Below are positions 1 to 11,159 of a DNA stretch of 64,000 bases, piece by piece. Under the pieces are notes generated by a model. That model saw only the letters and a program-made list of their open reading frames with translations. It was not told the origin of the DNA and ran no database searches. Both the position numbers and the translations under genes were made by a program. Location of the stretch: the NCBI GenBank assembly GCA_004194705.1, contig SADC01000292.1, forward strand, positions 40,920 through 104,919. The letters run 5' to 3'. The first letter of the stretch is position 1; each line of letters opens with the position of its first letter. This DNA is from Ditylenchus dipsaci. Its lineage: Eukaryota; Nematoda; Chromadorea; Rhabditida; Anguinidae.

Positions 1-294
1 TAAATGAGCCATAAAGCAACTACCCTAATTTCCCGCGTATAACCCGCACCACTCAGATAACCGCACCCATAGATAACCGCACTCTCGCAAGTTCGACTCC
101 ACCCAAGTGATATTTATATTTTTTCATGTGTCTAGTGTTTTATTGTTATGTCTTCATTTTTTTCTCATGCTTTACTCATTTTTTCTTGAATAACAGTCAT
201 AAACTAGTTGATGTGAGACGGGTTAGAACGGGTAGGGGAATGCTGTGGTACCTCTCTTAATTGGGTATCCACCTCCAGAATCTAAAATGTTTGG

Positions 295-440
295 ATGTCC
301 GGAAAATGTCCGGACTTTTCAACTTGGTTTCTAACAAGACTATACTGAAATTAAATTCCAGGCCCTGTTTTGTTAGAAACCAACTTGAAAAATCCGTACA
401 GCAGTTCAATGATTAGGGAAAATATTTGAATTGGCGAGGG
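295..440. repeat. Inverted repeat, 'TTTCTAACAA' family
   Basis: The left arm (TTTTCAACTTGGTTTCTAAC) and the right arm (GTTAGAAACCAACTTGAAAA) face each other around position 345. The same arms recur near 17.65, 19.6 and 42.7 kb. The 42.7-kb copy is flanked by TTAA and looks like a piggyBac-type MITE. This copy has no clear ends. Confidence 0.6.
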
Positions 441-1338
441 ACAATCGCTGCGCGCAAAAATCATGGTCCTTTAAGACCAACAAACTGTTTTCACTAACCA
501 ATCTCAATACCCTGAGTAGTTATCCACTCCAAGGTGAATGATCTTGAACTTTCGGGAATCAGGCAAACGTTATGCAAGTTTCGAACTTAAGAGAAAGTAA
601 TGTGACTGAAGAAGGACAATATTACGTAAATGACACTATTTTGATTTATCAGAAGAATTCGTAAATGCGATGAACAATCTAGATGTATTTCGGGTTGATG
701 TATTTCGGTAGTTTTGATAAATATGATATTTGAATAAAAGTGCATATTGAAAGTAGTCAAAAACTCTTTAACAGCTTTAAGCTGGAGACCCAATGGGAGC
801 CGCACCTCCGCACTCCCGCAAATATTCACTCCCGCGGTGCGGCGCCAGCGTGTACACAATCAGGCGACACATTTTTAGAGCCGCACTCCAGCGCTCTTTC
901 ATTCTGAGTGAGGCGATTTTTTATTCGGAGTGCGGCGCATCATCGTTGTTTCATTTTTTTATGCTTTTTTCGGCGCTCAAATTATTTTTGAGTACAACTT
1001 TTCCGCTTGTGGATCCTAACTGAAACTTTTTAAGACTAAGGCTACGATCTAAAAATTTTCGGAAAATGGGAAATTTTTCAAAGTAACACAGAAAACCACC
1101 CTATCTCACCTAAAATCATGTGCTGAACACAGTTTGTCAATACCAAAATAGTGATTTCACTAGCCACAACACCTGTAATGGGGTAGATACTTATTCCGAG
1201 GGAGCATCTGCCTACAAATCCCGAAAATATCAGTTTTAATATGGGATTGCAAACCATGATTTTCTCAATTTTGGTGACTCAAACTATGAAACCTAGGATA
1301 GGTACCCATGGTTCAGGTGGATATCAAGCTGGATGGCT

Positions 1339-1646
1339 AAAAATGAAATTTTAGTCAATTTTTTTACGTTTTTCATGCTCCAAAACCTGTTTTCTGGACT
1401 AAATCGGACATGCTGAAGATGGTTTGATAGTGGTAAAATGCCGTTTTGTATGGTATTTTTAGTTTTGGGCAATAATTAATTTCGCTAAAATCAATTATTG
1501 CCTGAAACTCAAAAAATACTCGAGAAAATGGCATTTTATCTACATCAAACCATCTTCAGCGTGCCCGAATTAGTCCAGAAAACAGGTTTTGGAACCAAAA
1601 AACGTGAAAAAAAAAATTGATCCAAGTGGACGACCACTTGGTTTTA
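1339..1646. repeat. Palindromic MITE, 'AAGTGGACGACCACTTGG' family, copy 1
   Basis: This is a fold-back element of about 310 bp. Its centre lies near 1490, where AATTAATTTCGCTAAAATCA faces its complement. Its right end has the motif AAGTGGACGACCACTTGG. The arms carry a TGCTGAAGATGGTTTGATAG segment. Other copies lie at 1812-2129, 48.13-48.43, 48.95 (half) and 57.19-57.53 kb. Confidence 0.75.
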
Positions 1647-1811
1647 ATGGTCCAGACTCTAGAGAAGGTACCAGGTGGTTACCCTGCTCACCCTGAGTCA
1701 CTGGTCTTTCACAGAATAGTTTATAATTGTTATTCAAGAAACAATAATGTCTGTTACCACCAGGATTTGAGCCTGCAACCTCAAAAAGCGATCCTGAGAA
1801 TCCATGCACTA

Positions 1812-2129
1812 AACCAAGTGGTCGACCACTTGGATCAAAAATTTTTTTTTACGTTTTCGGGTTACAAAAAAAATTTTCTGCACTAATTCGATCATGCTGA
1901 AGATGGTTTGACAGTGGTAAAATCACGTTTTATCAAGAAATTTTTAATTTATCGCTAACGATTGATTTTGATAAATCAAGAATTAGCAATAACTTAAAAA
2001 TTTCTCGATAAAACGTGATTTTACCACTGTCAAACCATCTTCAGCATGCTCGAATAAGTGCAGAAAAATTGTTTTGTAACCTGAAAACGTAAAAATTTTT
2101 TTGATCCAAGTTGTCGACCACTTGGTTTG
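1812..2129. repeat. Palindromic MITE, 'AAGTGGTCGACCACTTGG' family, copy 2
   Basis: A nearly complete palindrome runs from ACCAAGTGGTCGACCACTTG to its complement, centred near 1970. It lies about 170 bp from copy 1. It is followed at once by the target duplication of the next element. Confidence 0.8.
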
Positions 2130-2133
2130 CTAC

Positions 2134-2438
2134 CAGTCATGTATAAATCTCCGGCTCTGGCTCTTGCTCCGCTCTGGCTCCGAGCAGGAGCAAGAGCCGG
2201 AGCAAATTTTGGAAACTTAAGAGCCCAGAGCAAGAGCAGGAGCAAATTGTTCAAAGTCGAGAGCCCGGAGCAAGAGCGGAGCAAAAATTTTCAAATGAGG
2301 ATCTCGGAGCCAAATCCGGAGCATATTTGTTCAAATGAAGAGCTCGGAGTCAGATTCAGAGCAAATTTCAGAGCAAATTTTCAAAGTGGATAGCCCGGAG
2401 CAAGAGCAGGAGCGAAAAATCTCAAAAATACATCACTG
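2134..2438. mobile_element. hAT-type MITE with GGAGC arrays; 8-bp TSD TTTGCTAC
   Basis: The ends read CAGTCATGTATAAAT on the left and ATTTTTGAGATG-like sequence closing in CATCACTG on the right. They form terminal inverted repeats beginning CAGT(G/C)ATGTA. The exact 8-bp duplication TTTGCTAC lies at 2126-2133 and 2439-2446. The interior is a degenerate array of GGAGCAAGAGC-like units, inverted near the left end. It has no coding capacity. A related end fragment lies at 13.6-13.7 kb. Confidence 0.8.
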
Positions 2439-3545
2439 TTTGCTACTACCTGGTCTAAATTGGGGAGAGGTTGCCGTCACCGAGGTTACTGGTTCGAGCC
2501 TCACTAAGTATTAACTTTATTTTTTACTTCCATTTTTAGGCCATCCAGGTGGACACCCACCTGACCAGGAGGTACCTACCCAGGAATTGGGGTTAGGATG
2601 GGGGATATCCAAGTGGACCACCCGAAAATTCAGGAGCCGATAAGACTTATTAACAATTTTTTATTCATACTTATTTTAGCCGATTACGTATTTGTAGCCT
2701 GATTACTGAGGTCGCGGCACAGAAAAATTGACTTAAATCGACTTTTCATGTAAAAAATGGAAAATTTCATGGAAAATTTTCCACTTTCCACGGAAAATTT
2801 ACCTCGATTCATGGTCTTGGGTTTTTCTCGGAGTGGTTTCAGCAGTTGGGATGGTATGAGATAATTCACTGATGGCCTAAAAAATCTGGGATGGTTTAGG
2901 ATTGTTCAGACACAATCTAAAAATTTCGAAAAAAACTTAAAATTTGTTTGAAAAAAGTTTCATTTTGGGAAATGTCTATGCCTTAATTGGGACCACTGAG
3001 GTTCGATGAAGACCACTGATAGTATAACTACTGAGGGTGTAACGCCTATGAGTATCACTGAGAAGAATTTCGCCAGAACAAAACCATACAAAGCTTTTCT
3101 GTCTTCAGCAAAAATTTTTTTTAGCAAATGTGCTTTTAGCAAAAAACCCACCCTGAAGCACAATTGTCAGCTCTAGTACGGGATGTATCAAGAATTTATA
3201 CGTTTTGAGCGGCTATAAGTTTTTTCTAGGATGAATTCCGAAATTCGATAAACGTCATACAACTCAGAAAAAAATACATCTTTCGGCATATCTCACGTGG
3301 AAAAAAATATTCGACTAAATTCTGAAAATGCAAAAAATGCATTGAAAAATTGAGTGCAGCGGTGCGGATTTGCACCCGCACTCGAACTCCTCACTTTCTC
3401 ACTCCCGCGACGAGGAGGCAAATCCTCATTGGTACAGTCAAGTGCCGCACTGCGGTGATGCCGCTCTTAGTGCGGGAGTGCGGAGGTGCGGGTGCAGTGT
3501 GTACCCATGAGCTCTGATCTGCGCCCTCACTCCCTCATTGGGTTC

Positions 3546-4412
3546 CTAGCTTAACTTTGCTCAGAGCATTCATCTAGAAGTGGGTCAAAAACACAATGCA
3601 ACAAACCGATTTTTAATCTAACACGTGTAAGAAGAAGCCTTAGGCTCAGGGTAGGCCAGCGCCTGTTTCGACAGGCTTAAACTTGTGTCGCAAACTGTGA
3701 AAATTCAAAAAATTGAAAAAAGCCGTGAATTAAAAAATTTCCTAAAATTGCTCAAACGACTACGCACCGAAATTTGGTAGTATCAATAGTTAACACCCGA
3801 AGCCTAATGGTGGAAGTCACTTTGCAAAAAAAATTAAAAAACCCCCCAAATTTACCTGCACCAGATGGCTGACCACTGGTCCCACTTCAAAGTTGACACT
3901 GTTCTGTTGTCGAAAAAACAAGTTTACCTCAAAACCGGGTGGAATAGTCACATAGTATTGGGTGAGGTAGGAATCTTCGCCTTGGTTTCTCATACTCTCA
4001 TTTAGGGTTAGAGTCTGGTCTGTGCAACAGTAAAGTTTTGGTTTGGTCTGAAATTTTTTTTGTGGGAAGTCATCTGACTGGCAGAGGGGCGTGTTTCACA
4101 AAATCAGTTTTTTTAGCTGCAAGTTATAACTTTTCCTTTTTCAACTAAGCTAAAAAGGGCCAATTACAATCCACCACCCGCACGAAGTTGGGTGTACTGG
4201 AATGGGGAATGTACAACGAATCATATTTTTTTTACTCGTTTACTTCTATTTTTCACTCGTTTTGCATCGAATCTAACATTGACGACCTTATACTACTCTT
4301 AAAAACCAAGCAGAAAATTTGAAAAATTTGGATGAGAACGCATGTAAAACTTGGTCGAATAAGAAAAAAGTGGTGGTTGTAAGGGAGGCAGATAGCATAG
4401 AAATAAGAAACA
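3546..4412. other. Intergenic, no gene seen
   Basis: This is AT-rich sequence with no convincing exon. It contains a TTAGGCTCAGGGTAGGC segment near 3643, related to one near 26.34 kb, and short decayed repeats. Confidence 0.5.
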
Positions 4413-4420
4413 GGCCTGGG

Positions 4421-5775
4421 CAGAGGTGGGCAAAGATCAGATCAGATCAGTTCAGATCAGATCAGATCGCCGAAGATCAGATCAGATCAGATCAAGATCA
4501 GATCAGATCGGCATAATATTTTTTTTCTTTAATTTTGTCAAATTTGACACTTTAAGTCAAAATTTAGCGGCGAAACGTATTTTACACATAGTTGGGAAAG
4601 ATCAGATCAATTTAGATCAGATCAGTTCAGATCAGTTCAGATCAGTTCAGATCAGTTCAGATCAGTTCAGATCAGTTCAGATCGGGTCAGATCGGGTCAG
4701 ATCGGGTCAGATCAGTTCAGATCGGTTGTTGATTACTGTGCAGAATTTCCGGTGAACACGATGGCGGGGCTCCTTTTTGCTACAATCATTGATGAAGTAG
4801 GTGTAAAAGGGTTCGGGAGGTAACACATTGTGCAGGGTCAAAATCCAGCTGGGTACCCACAGGTTTTCAATTAATGCACCATGATGGTCATACTACACCC
4901 ACGCTCATAATATACCAAAATGACCGCCAGGAATTTAGCTTTTTGAAAATACTAACCATTGACTCTTTCGATTCGAAGGTTTAAGATAAATCACCACTTG
5001 TTTATTGGAGTAGCGATTTTCAAAACGCTCCATTCTTACTTTCTACAAGCAAAAAACTTTGTGCAGAGATAAAATATAGCTGAATAATCAAAACAAAAAC
5101 AAAGAGCAGAATGTCACTGTCATTTTGGCTTTGAATGCAACTATAGTTCATTGTCAAGTTATGACAAAATGTGCAAAATTAATATATAAGTTGTGACACA
5201 AATTTTTTATAACTTTTCTTCCGCTGGGAAAAAAATTGATTCTGACACTGCATTCGTGTTCAGCGTGGTCGATTTGCTTATAAAACTTCTTTCAAAATTT
5301 CAGAGTCCCCGTCAAATTTTGATTTCCGCTCAAGACAATAAGATTGAAATTTTAAATTCAAATGTTAATTATCTTGAACGAAATTCAAAATTTGACAGTG
5401 ACTCTGAAATTTCAAAAGAAGCTTTACTTTATGAAGACCATGCTGAACACGAATCCAGTGTCCGAATGAAAAGTTTTTCCAGCCGAAAAAAATCTACCGA
5501 CAAAAGTTGTAATTAAATATATAGTTAAAAACACAATAAACCTTTCTTTTTGACTGCAAAATACGTTTCGCCGTAAAATTTTGACTTAAAGTGTCAAATT
5601 TGACAAAATTAAAGAAAAAAATGTAAGCCGATCTCAGCCGATCTGACCCGATCTGACCCGATCTGACCCGATCTGACCCGATCTGACCCGATCTGACCCG
5701 ATCTGACCGATCTGACCCGATCTGATCTGACCGATCTGAACTGATCTGAACTGATCTGATCTTTGCCCACCTCTG
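4421..5775. mobile_element. Non-autonomous hAT element with GATCAG arrays; 8-bp TSD GGCCTGGG
   Basis: The terminal inverted repeats are CAGAGGTGGGCAAAGATCAG and its complement, a form typical of hAT elements. The exact 8-bp duplication GGCCTGGG lies at 4413-4420 and 5776-5783. Arrays of GATCAGTTCA/GATCGGGTCA fill 4437-4730. The inverted arrays (GATCTGACCC) fill 5627-5760. Just inside each array a second inverted segment repeats (AATTTTGTCAAATTTGACAC). The middle has fold-back copies of TTCGTGTTCAGC-type sequence and no transposase. Confidence 0.9.
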
Positions 5776-5783
5776 GGCCTGGG

Positions 5784-5900
5784 CAACCCGATAGCTCAAA
5801 CGGTTAGAGCGCCGACTCGCAAGAAGGATATCGTGGGATCGCACTTTTTCCCAGGCCTGTAAAAAAGCCGTACGCTTACTTGGTCCCCGACTTTTCTCCG
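5784..5900 (+). repeat. tRNA-like (SINE head) sequence
   Basis: GATAGCTCAAACGGTTAGAG resembles a tRNA A box and D arm. A weak B-box-like GGGATCGCAC follows 40 bp later. No full cloverleaf can be drawn. It is more likely a SINE or tRNA relic than a working tRNA gene. Confidence 0.35.
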
Positions 5901-6357
5901 TGTCGGGCACGGGTATGCTCCTTTAATGACCATTTAAATTATTTCATTTGAAGAAAAAAATACATAGGAGGCTTTTTGCCCCATCGACTTCCCGCGAAAA
6001 TGGATGACAGTATTTAAGCTAACTGGGAACCCTTCGATTCATAATTCCAATCTAAAAACAAAAAGAGATTGTGTATATAAAGCAGCTGCTTCACATATAA
6101 CACAATCCAAAATAAACGGAAAAAATTTGTTTTAACAAGTTTTTATCAAAAATGTGACTATTTTTCTGTGTAACCCTGTAAATAACTACTGTCTGAAAAG
6201 GGTGGTCCATCGAAAATAAATATATTCAAAGAAAATTAGCTGCTATGTCTCTTTGATCTTTCCATGTCATGTAAAACCTTCGGTTCAGTACCCCTTTTAA
6301 GTTTACCTTTTCGGTCCCGTAAATCAATCCGAATGAAATTAGTGCCTAGGTATTGAA
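5901..6357. other. Intergenic, no gene seen
   Basis: This is AT-rich sequence with no recognisable exon, repeat end or RNA gene. Confidence 0.5.
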
Positions 6358-6682
6358 GATACAGGGTGTGTCAAGAAATTTTAGGGTTTTTTAATGGCTG
6401 TAACTTTTTCAAAGAGCGATTTTGGAAATTCTGTTTTCAGCAATCGATTTTTCTCGCCGACAATATTTTTTAGTGTATTTTCTTTTTCTCTGAAATCTTA
6501 GTCAAAAACGCGAGGGTTGGGCATTTATTAGAGTTGGGCGATTAATAGAGTGAATACGGTATACACTGAAAAAATATTGTTGGCCAGAGAAATCGATTGG
6601 TGAACACAGAATTTTGGAAATCGCTCTTTGAAAAAAGTTACGGCCATTTTAAAACCCTAAAATTTCTTGACACGGCCTGTAC
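6358..6682. repeat. Fold-back MITE with TACAGGGTGTGTCAAGAAAT ends
   Basis: The left end TACAGGGTGTGTCAAGAAAT is inverted at the right end, near 6660-6682. The arms match for more than 100 bp (AGCGATTTTGGAAATTCTG against its complement). The centre holds the end of a TACCGTATT-type MITE (GAATACGGTA near 6555). Related ends occur at 51.34 and 63.66 kb. Confidence 0.75.
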
Positions 6683-7855
6683 TTTTAATAGGATGTAAAA
6701 TTTTATTTTTGGTAAAAGCCCAATAACAACAGAGAAACGTGTCACATTTTTTATAACATGCAGGACGAAACTAAGCACTTCTTACCAGTGTTGAGAACTC
6801 GTACTCGTACTACGAGTACGATGTACGAGCAGCTGTAAAACAGAAGTACGAGTGCGAGTATGGACAGAAAAAATAAAGAGGTACGTGTACGAGGACAAGA
6901 GTAACTAGGAGTACGAGTACGAAGAGAAAGCTGAAGTACGAGTGCCATTTTTGTTCTTGACTATTTTTGAGTAGAACTTATTATGCAGTCGACTATCGAT
7001 TTAGTGTACACCTGGATTAAATCATTTCAGCCGGCGGTTAATTAAAATGACTAGAGTGAACACTCGATTCAGTGTACACTCGATTTAGTGTACACCTGGA
7101 GCCGGTCACCAGGGTGTACACTAAATCAGGAGTTGACTGTAAAAGCATTATTTTGTAAATGATAAAAGCTTTTCAAAGACACAATTTCCTATTTGTCTTT
7201 CAAATTTTCTGATTACCGTAAACGGAGACCACGGCCCCTCAAAATTTGAATCTTAGTGCATTAGGAGAAATTGGCGCCAAACTCAAAACTATCAATAATG
7301 GTCAATTTTATACCTTTTTGTTTTGTGCTTCTCATTTGATTTTTTTCCGTTCCAGTTTAACATGCATATAACCGAAAAATTCCTCGCATTTTGGGCTTTC
7401 GAATGAGCCATCACTTGCCCATAAAACATGTAAAATTTCAAAATTATAAATAATTTCGATAAAAATCTTCAAAGATATTTTTTCATTTAGTTGACTTGAT
7501 TGAGATCCTAGCACATTTTTTTGTCAGATTTTTTTGAAACGCAACTGGAGGCCCTATAGACGAGTTAATTTGCTGCATTTTAGTACCAAGGAAGTATGCA
7601 AAAAATGCAAATTTAAGGTACCTTATGCAAAGTTAGATGGAAAACGCAAAAACCCCTATTTTTACTCGAGAAAATGCCAGTTGTTTGCTTCAAACGATCT
7701 CTAGTTTTCCAAATTCTGATTTTACGAAAATCGTTCTGACTTTTCTGGTGCCTGAATACACAGGCTACATTTTGCTATAAAGATCGTGTGAAAAACTCTG
7801 TGGTTTTGCACTTTTTGTCTGTCGTTTATTACAGTATATTTTTTTGCATTTTCAG

Positions 7856-8525
7856 GCAAGCCTAATGCTCCGAACAAGACACGCTACTGCAGTGCAGAAA
7901 GAGCCAGAAACAAAGCAAGCTAGCATTCTAAGGACTTCTGAAGCAAGAAGGGCTCTGATGGAAGCAAGAAGTGCCAAGATGAGCGCCAAAGAGATGCCAA
8001 GCTTTCGTTGAAAATTGATGCGCTCAGCCGCTCCAATCTGATCAACGTCTCGCCAATCACTCAGTCGGTCGTTTTTTTGATTCTTTGGTGGGTCGTGCGT
8101 TGCGCCATCGTAAGGGAATAAAGCTGTAAGGGAGGCTGAAACTGCTCATATGGTAAGTCATAAGCTCGTTGTAGTATAGTAGACGCTTAGATTAACTGCA
8201 ACCCGAGGGATCGTCCTTGAGGGATGTTGATTTAGAGTCTCATTAATCCGAATGGCTTGAGAATTGACTTTTTCAGCTGCGTGAGTCAATGAACAATGAT
8301 CCTGGTTTTCTGAAGTTGCGCAAGATCCGTGCAGTCCAGAAGATAGCCAAGATTGTGTCATCCGCCTCATCTAATCTCGTTTTCCCTCCGTCGGATGGCC
8401 TCATGTAAGTTTTGTTGCTGTGAATTTCCATTTTCAGGTGCGAAACAATCTTATTCAGGCTCAACATCGTCCATAATGACTGTTTGGATATCTTCCATAG
8501 CAAGGATGCCAAGAAGCGTTGTTGA
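7856..8525 (+). pseudogene. Prohibitin-2 3' gene fragment inside a hAT element
   Basis: Prohibitin-2 is an inner-mitochondrial-membrane scaffold protein of the SPFH family. The clearest exon is 8277-8404, after a TTTTTCAG acceptor and before a GTAAGT donor. It reads DPGFLKLRKIRAVQKIAKI, closely matching the conserved C-terminal block NPGYxKLRKIRAAQxIxK of prohibitin-2. An upstream exon ending at 8152 gives REAETAHM. The piece from 7856 resembles the coiled-coil part, with ILRTSEARRALMEARSAKM. A last exon (8438-8525) ends in TGA. The SPFH domain is missing, and stop codons or frame changes separate the upstream pieces, so no working protein is expected. Retained introns mean capture at DNA level. 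Confidence 0.7.
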
Positions 8526-8993
8526 AGAAGGATAATATTTCAGGAAAATGTTGTAAATGAATCCAATGTTGCGTTATATCGTACATTTACTTTTGAGTTT
8601 CCGCAAAATAAATGTTATTTTGGTACCATTGCATGAATCTGGTGATTTAAGATAGTTGCGGGGGCATAGTTGTGCTGTGTTTTTGATCTAATTTTTGTTG
8701 GCCATTCGTTTCTATGGCATTTTTATAGTTTTCGTAAATCTAGCAAAATGTGATTTCAGTACTGCCAAACCATCATCAGAATGCTTGAATTAGTCCAGAA
8801 AACAAGTTTTAGAATTTTTCGTCAAAATTTGCGTATCGTAGTCAATAAACACTGAAAATTATAGAAAATATGGGAAAATTCAAGCAAAGTATCTGAAAGC
8901 TAAAAATTGTTTAGAAAACGCAGAAAAAGTTTTTTTGAAATTCTTGGCGTTTTGTTTATTTTAAATGCCTTAGAATGCAGTTTTTGAGGGCCG

Positions 8994-9190
8994 TGAGACC
9001 CCTACAGTTAACGTTTTTCAAATTTGCATTGCTTTTTTAACCCCAATATTGTTTATTTTTCGAAACGGACGACCACTCATTTTGTAGAGTTTGTGAAGCT
9101 CTGCAAAATGAGTGGTCGTCCATTCTGAAAATAAACAATATTCGGTTAAAAAAGCAACGCAAATTTGAAAAACGTTAACTGTAGGGTCTC
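8994..9190. repeat. 190-bp palindrome with CTACAGTTAACG ends
   Basis: The left arm GAGACCCCTACAGTTAACG and the right arm CGTTAACTGTAGGGTCTC fold around position 9092. The centre contains GGACGACCACTCATTTTG and its complement. It is nested in the 6786-9612 element. A TTATTAGAGTATTTACGG end of another MITE abuts it on the right. Confidence 0.8.
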
Positions 9191-9620
9191 CGTTTATTAG
9201 AGTATTTACGGTAATTTTCTTTAATAATGGCCTTTAACCTTTCTTTCTTTTGCCTTAGCTTGACCACCACATCCTTCAGATAGGCATCAATTGCAGCCTA
9301 GATGCTTGTCTCCTCGTCATCAAAAATCACGACTTGTGCACATTCCATTGCGAAATTTGTGAAAGATTTGGAGAGTACGAATTTTTTATTCAAGTACGAG
9401 TACAGCATGAGTTTTTACTCAAGTACGAGTAAAGTACGTGTACTAGTACGAGTACGAGCCCTTTAAAGCTTGTACTACGAGTACGAGCCCTTTTAAAGCT
9501 CGTACTACGAGTACGAGTAAGGCGATGCGAGTGTTAATACGATGCGAGTACGAAGTAAAAAAAATACGTGTACGAAGTACGAGTACGAGAATTTCGGAAA
9601 ATTCCAACACTGCTTCTTAC

Positions 9621-10332
9621 ACACTTAAACGTTTCTTCAAGTTGTGTTTGCCTGAATACATTAGTCAATTGCGCATGGGTGTGCAAGATACCATCAGAAC
9701 AAACAGAGCCTGATTCAAGACTCGTAATGGTTTCTCCATTTTAATCGAAGAAAGTTTCGAACAAATGCCTTGCTATTTTTTCATGTTTCGGAACGTTTTC
9801 CAGAAAAAACACGCTCCCAAATAGGGAAAGGTCTACGCATCAAAAACATTTAAAGAGTTGAATAATTCTTCCATAAAAGATCTATTTTTGGAGGAATTAT
9901 TACAGTCGAAGTCATTGACCGAGGCGTCATCAAGACATCCACTAAAGTTCGACTTTCAGCTGACTCTGACCATCTTATACCTCGAATTTTGAAGTCTTTT
10001 TCCGGTTGTATTTGGTCAGTCAAGACAAGAAAAAAATTCAAATACCACGACATCAAATTTTTAGAAAGAGTGTTGATCAAAACACAAGTAAAAGGTTTTG
10101 AAAATCGGCGTACAAAAGGGTCTGACTGTGCCGGACCCTACCAACTTCAATAATTGACCGAGGCGTCATTAAAGAAAACCATACACAAATTTATTCACAG
10201 CTCCCGTTCGCAATACTTGGCAAACAACTGAATAAAATAATTTATGGCATACTGAAAGCAAATTAACAACACGAACAAACCACAACACTTTCGGCAGAGA
10301 GATCTTTGAGTAACAGTATCCTTGAAGCCACT
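9621..10332. other. Intergenic region downstream of TXNDC9
   Basis: No exon was recognised. The phrase ATTGACCGAGGCGTCAT occurs twice (near 9914 and 10152), marking an old repeat. The side next to 10333 is the 3' flank of the minus-strand TXNDC9 gene. I see no clean AATAAA there. Confidence 0.4.
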
Positions 10333-11144
10333 TCACCAGTCATCTCCATCATCTGAATTGCTGGACTCTCTGTCACGAATAATCTTCTTGGGCAAATTCT
10401 TGATAACTGCATTGGTTTTTTTCTTGGATGAAGGCAATCCTTGGCTCTCGATAACTCCTGACTTCAGCAATCGGTTCTCTACTTGTTCCAGTTTGACGTC
10501 ATCAGAGGTGCCAAATTCCTCGTAGACGCGAATGAAGTCCACCATCTTGGCATCGATAGCAATTCCGATTGTAGGCGTTTTCCTTATGTTCAGACGTTTG
10601 ATCAGAAATGGAACCTGAATCACCTCATTCGAAACTCCAATCATCGCAGACTTCAAAATTTAAACACACCTTTTCAGCATTGGCTTTGACAAATCGAGTG
10701 GAAAAGTGTTTGGCAGCAAGCTTAGTCAAGAGCATATCCATCACCTTAGATTTCATGCTAGACTGGTCATAGAAGTGGCACACTATCCTCGATGACTTTT
10801 TGGTAGCTAAATAAATTAATTAGTGGGGCTGGAAGCGATAAAAGATTCAGGGGATATACCTTCAAAGAACTCGCGCTCGTCAGTCAATTCCTCCAGTTTG
10901 CCATGTCCAATCGAGCCCAATTCCTAGAAAAAAGATTTAGTACCCTGATAAATCGCATAACAAGGAAACTCACTTCCTTGCGTTTCTGCATATTTCGCAT
11001 TTCCAGCATCCTTTTTCTTCTGAGCTCTTCCAGGGCGGATTCATCAGATTTTTGATTGTCCAAAGCCACCAACTCTTGATCCAACTTTTCTTCCACTATT
11101 TTTGCCGTTCTCAATAGCTCTTCAGCGAATCTGTTATCAGCCAT
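10333..11144 (-). CDS. TXNDC9: Thioredoxin domain-containing protein 9 (phosducin-like family)
   Basis: This is the homologue of TXNDC9 (also called APACD), a cytosolic thioredoxin-fold protein that binds the CCT/TRiC chaperonin and affects tubulin and actin folding. Four exons, 11144-10974, 10923-10860, 10806-10670 and 10614-10333, join in frame to 217 codons plus TGA; the human protein is 226 residues. The N-terminal helix reads MADNRFAEELLRTAKIVEEK. The family block GHGKLEELTDEREFF follows, then the thioredoxin-like core with IVCHFYDQSS (no CxxC pair, as is normal for this family) and KTPTIGIAIDAK. The tail is acidic and basic and ends SSNSDDGDDW. The three introns are about 50-55 bp with GT-AG ends. 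The start is favoured by the conserved N-terminus and by a TTTTCAG acceptor two bases upstream. All four exons are free of frameshifts. Confidence 0.95.
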
Positions 11145-11157
11145 TTCTGAAAACAAA
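11145..11157 (-). promoter_or_regulatory. Probable trans-splice (or 5'UTR) acceptor of TXNDC9
   Basis: On the minus strand the sequence before the ATG is TTTGTTTTCAG, then AA, then ATG. An acceptor this close to the start is typical of spliced-leader addition in nematodes. A last 5'UTR intron is the alternative. Confidence 0.5.
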
Positions 11158-11159
11158 TA

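Larger units (their letters stand above)
783..3545. mobile_element. Possible composite element with GTGCGGAG arrays at both ends
   Basis: The left end (783-920) is rich in CCGCACTCC/CTCCCGC motifs. The right end (3355-3545) has the same motifs inverted (GCGGGAGTGCGGAGGTGCGG). CCCAATG near 790 is matched by CATTGGG near 3536. I found no convincing target-site duplication, so the boundaries are uncertain. At least three smaller elements are nested inside. Confidence 0.4.
6786..9612. mobile_element. Non-autonomous hAT element with GTACGAG arrays carrying a prohibitin-2 gene piece; 8-bp TSD CTTCTTAC
   Basis: The left end CAGTGTTGAGAACTCGTACT and the right end closing in CCAACACTG are inverted. 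The exact 8-bp duplication CTTCTTAC lies at 6778-6785 and 9613-9620. GTACGAGTAC arrays fill 6798-6945 and 9372-9590. No transposase motif is visible. The interior holds intron-containing remains of a prohibitin-2 gene (7856-8525) and a 190-bp palindrome (8994-9190). This is a Pack-type element: a transposon that moved host gene DNA. Confidence 0.85.

Noticed and set aside
4319..4755. Open frames of about 65-110 residues across the GATCAG array
   Set aside because: They translate only the short tandem repeat (DQIRS units) and are closed by the array ends; not a protein gene.
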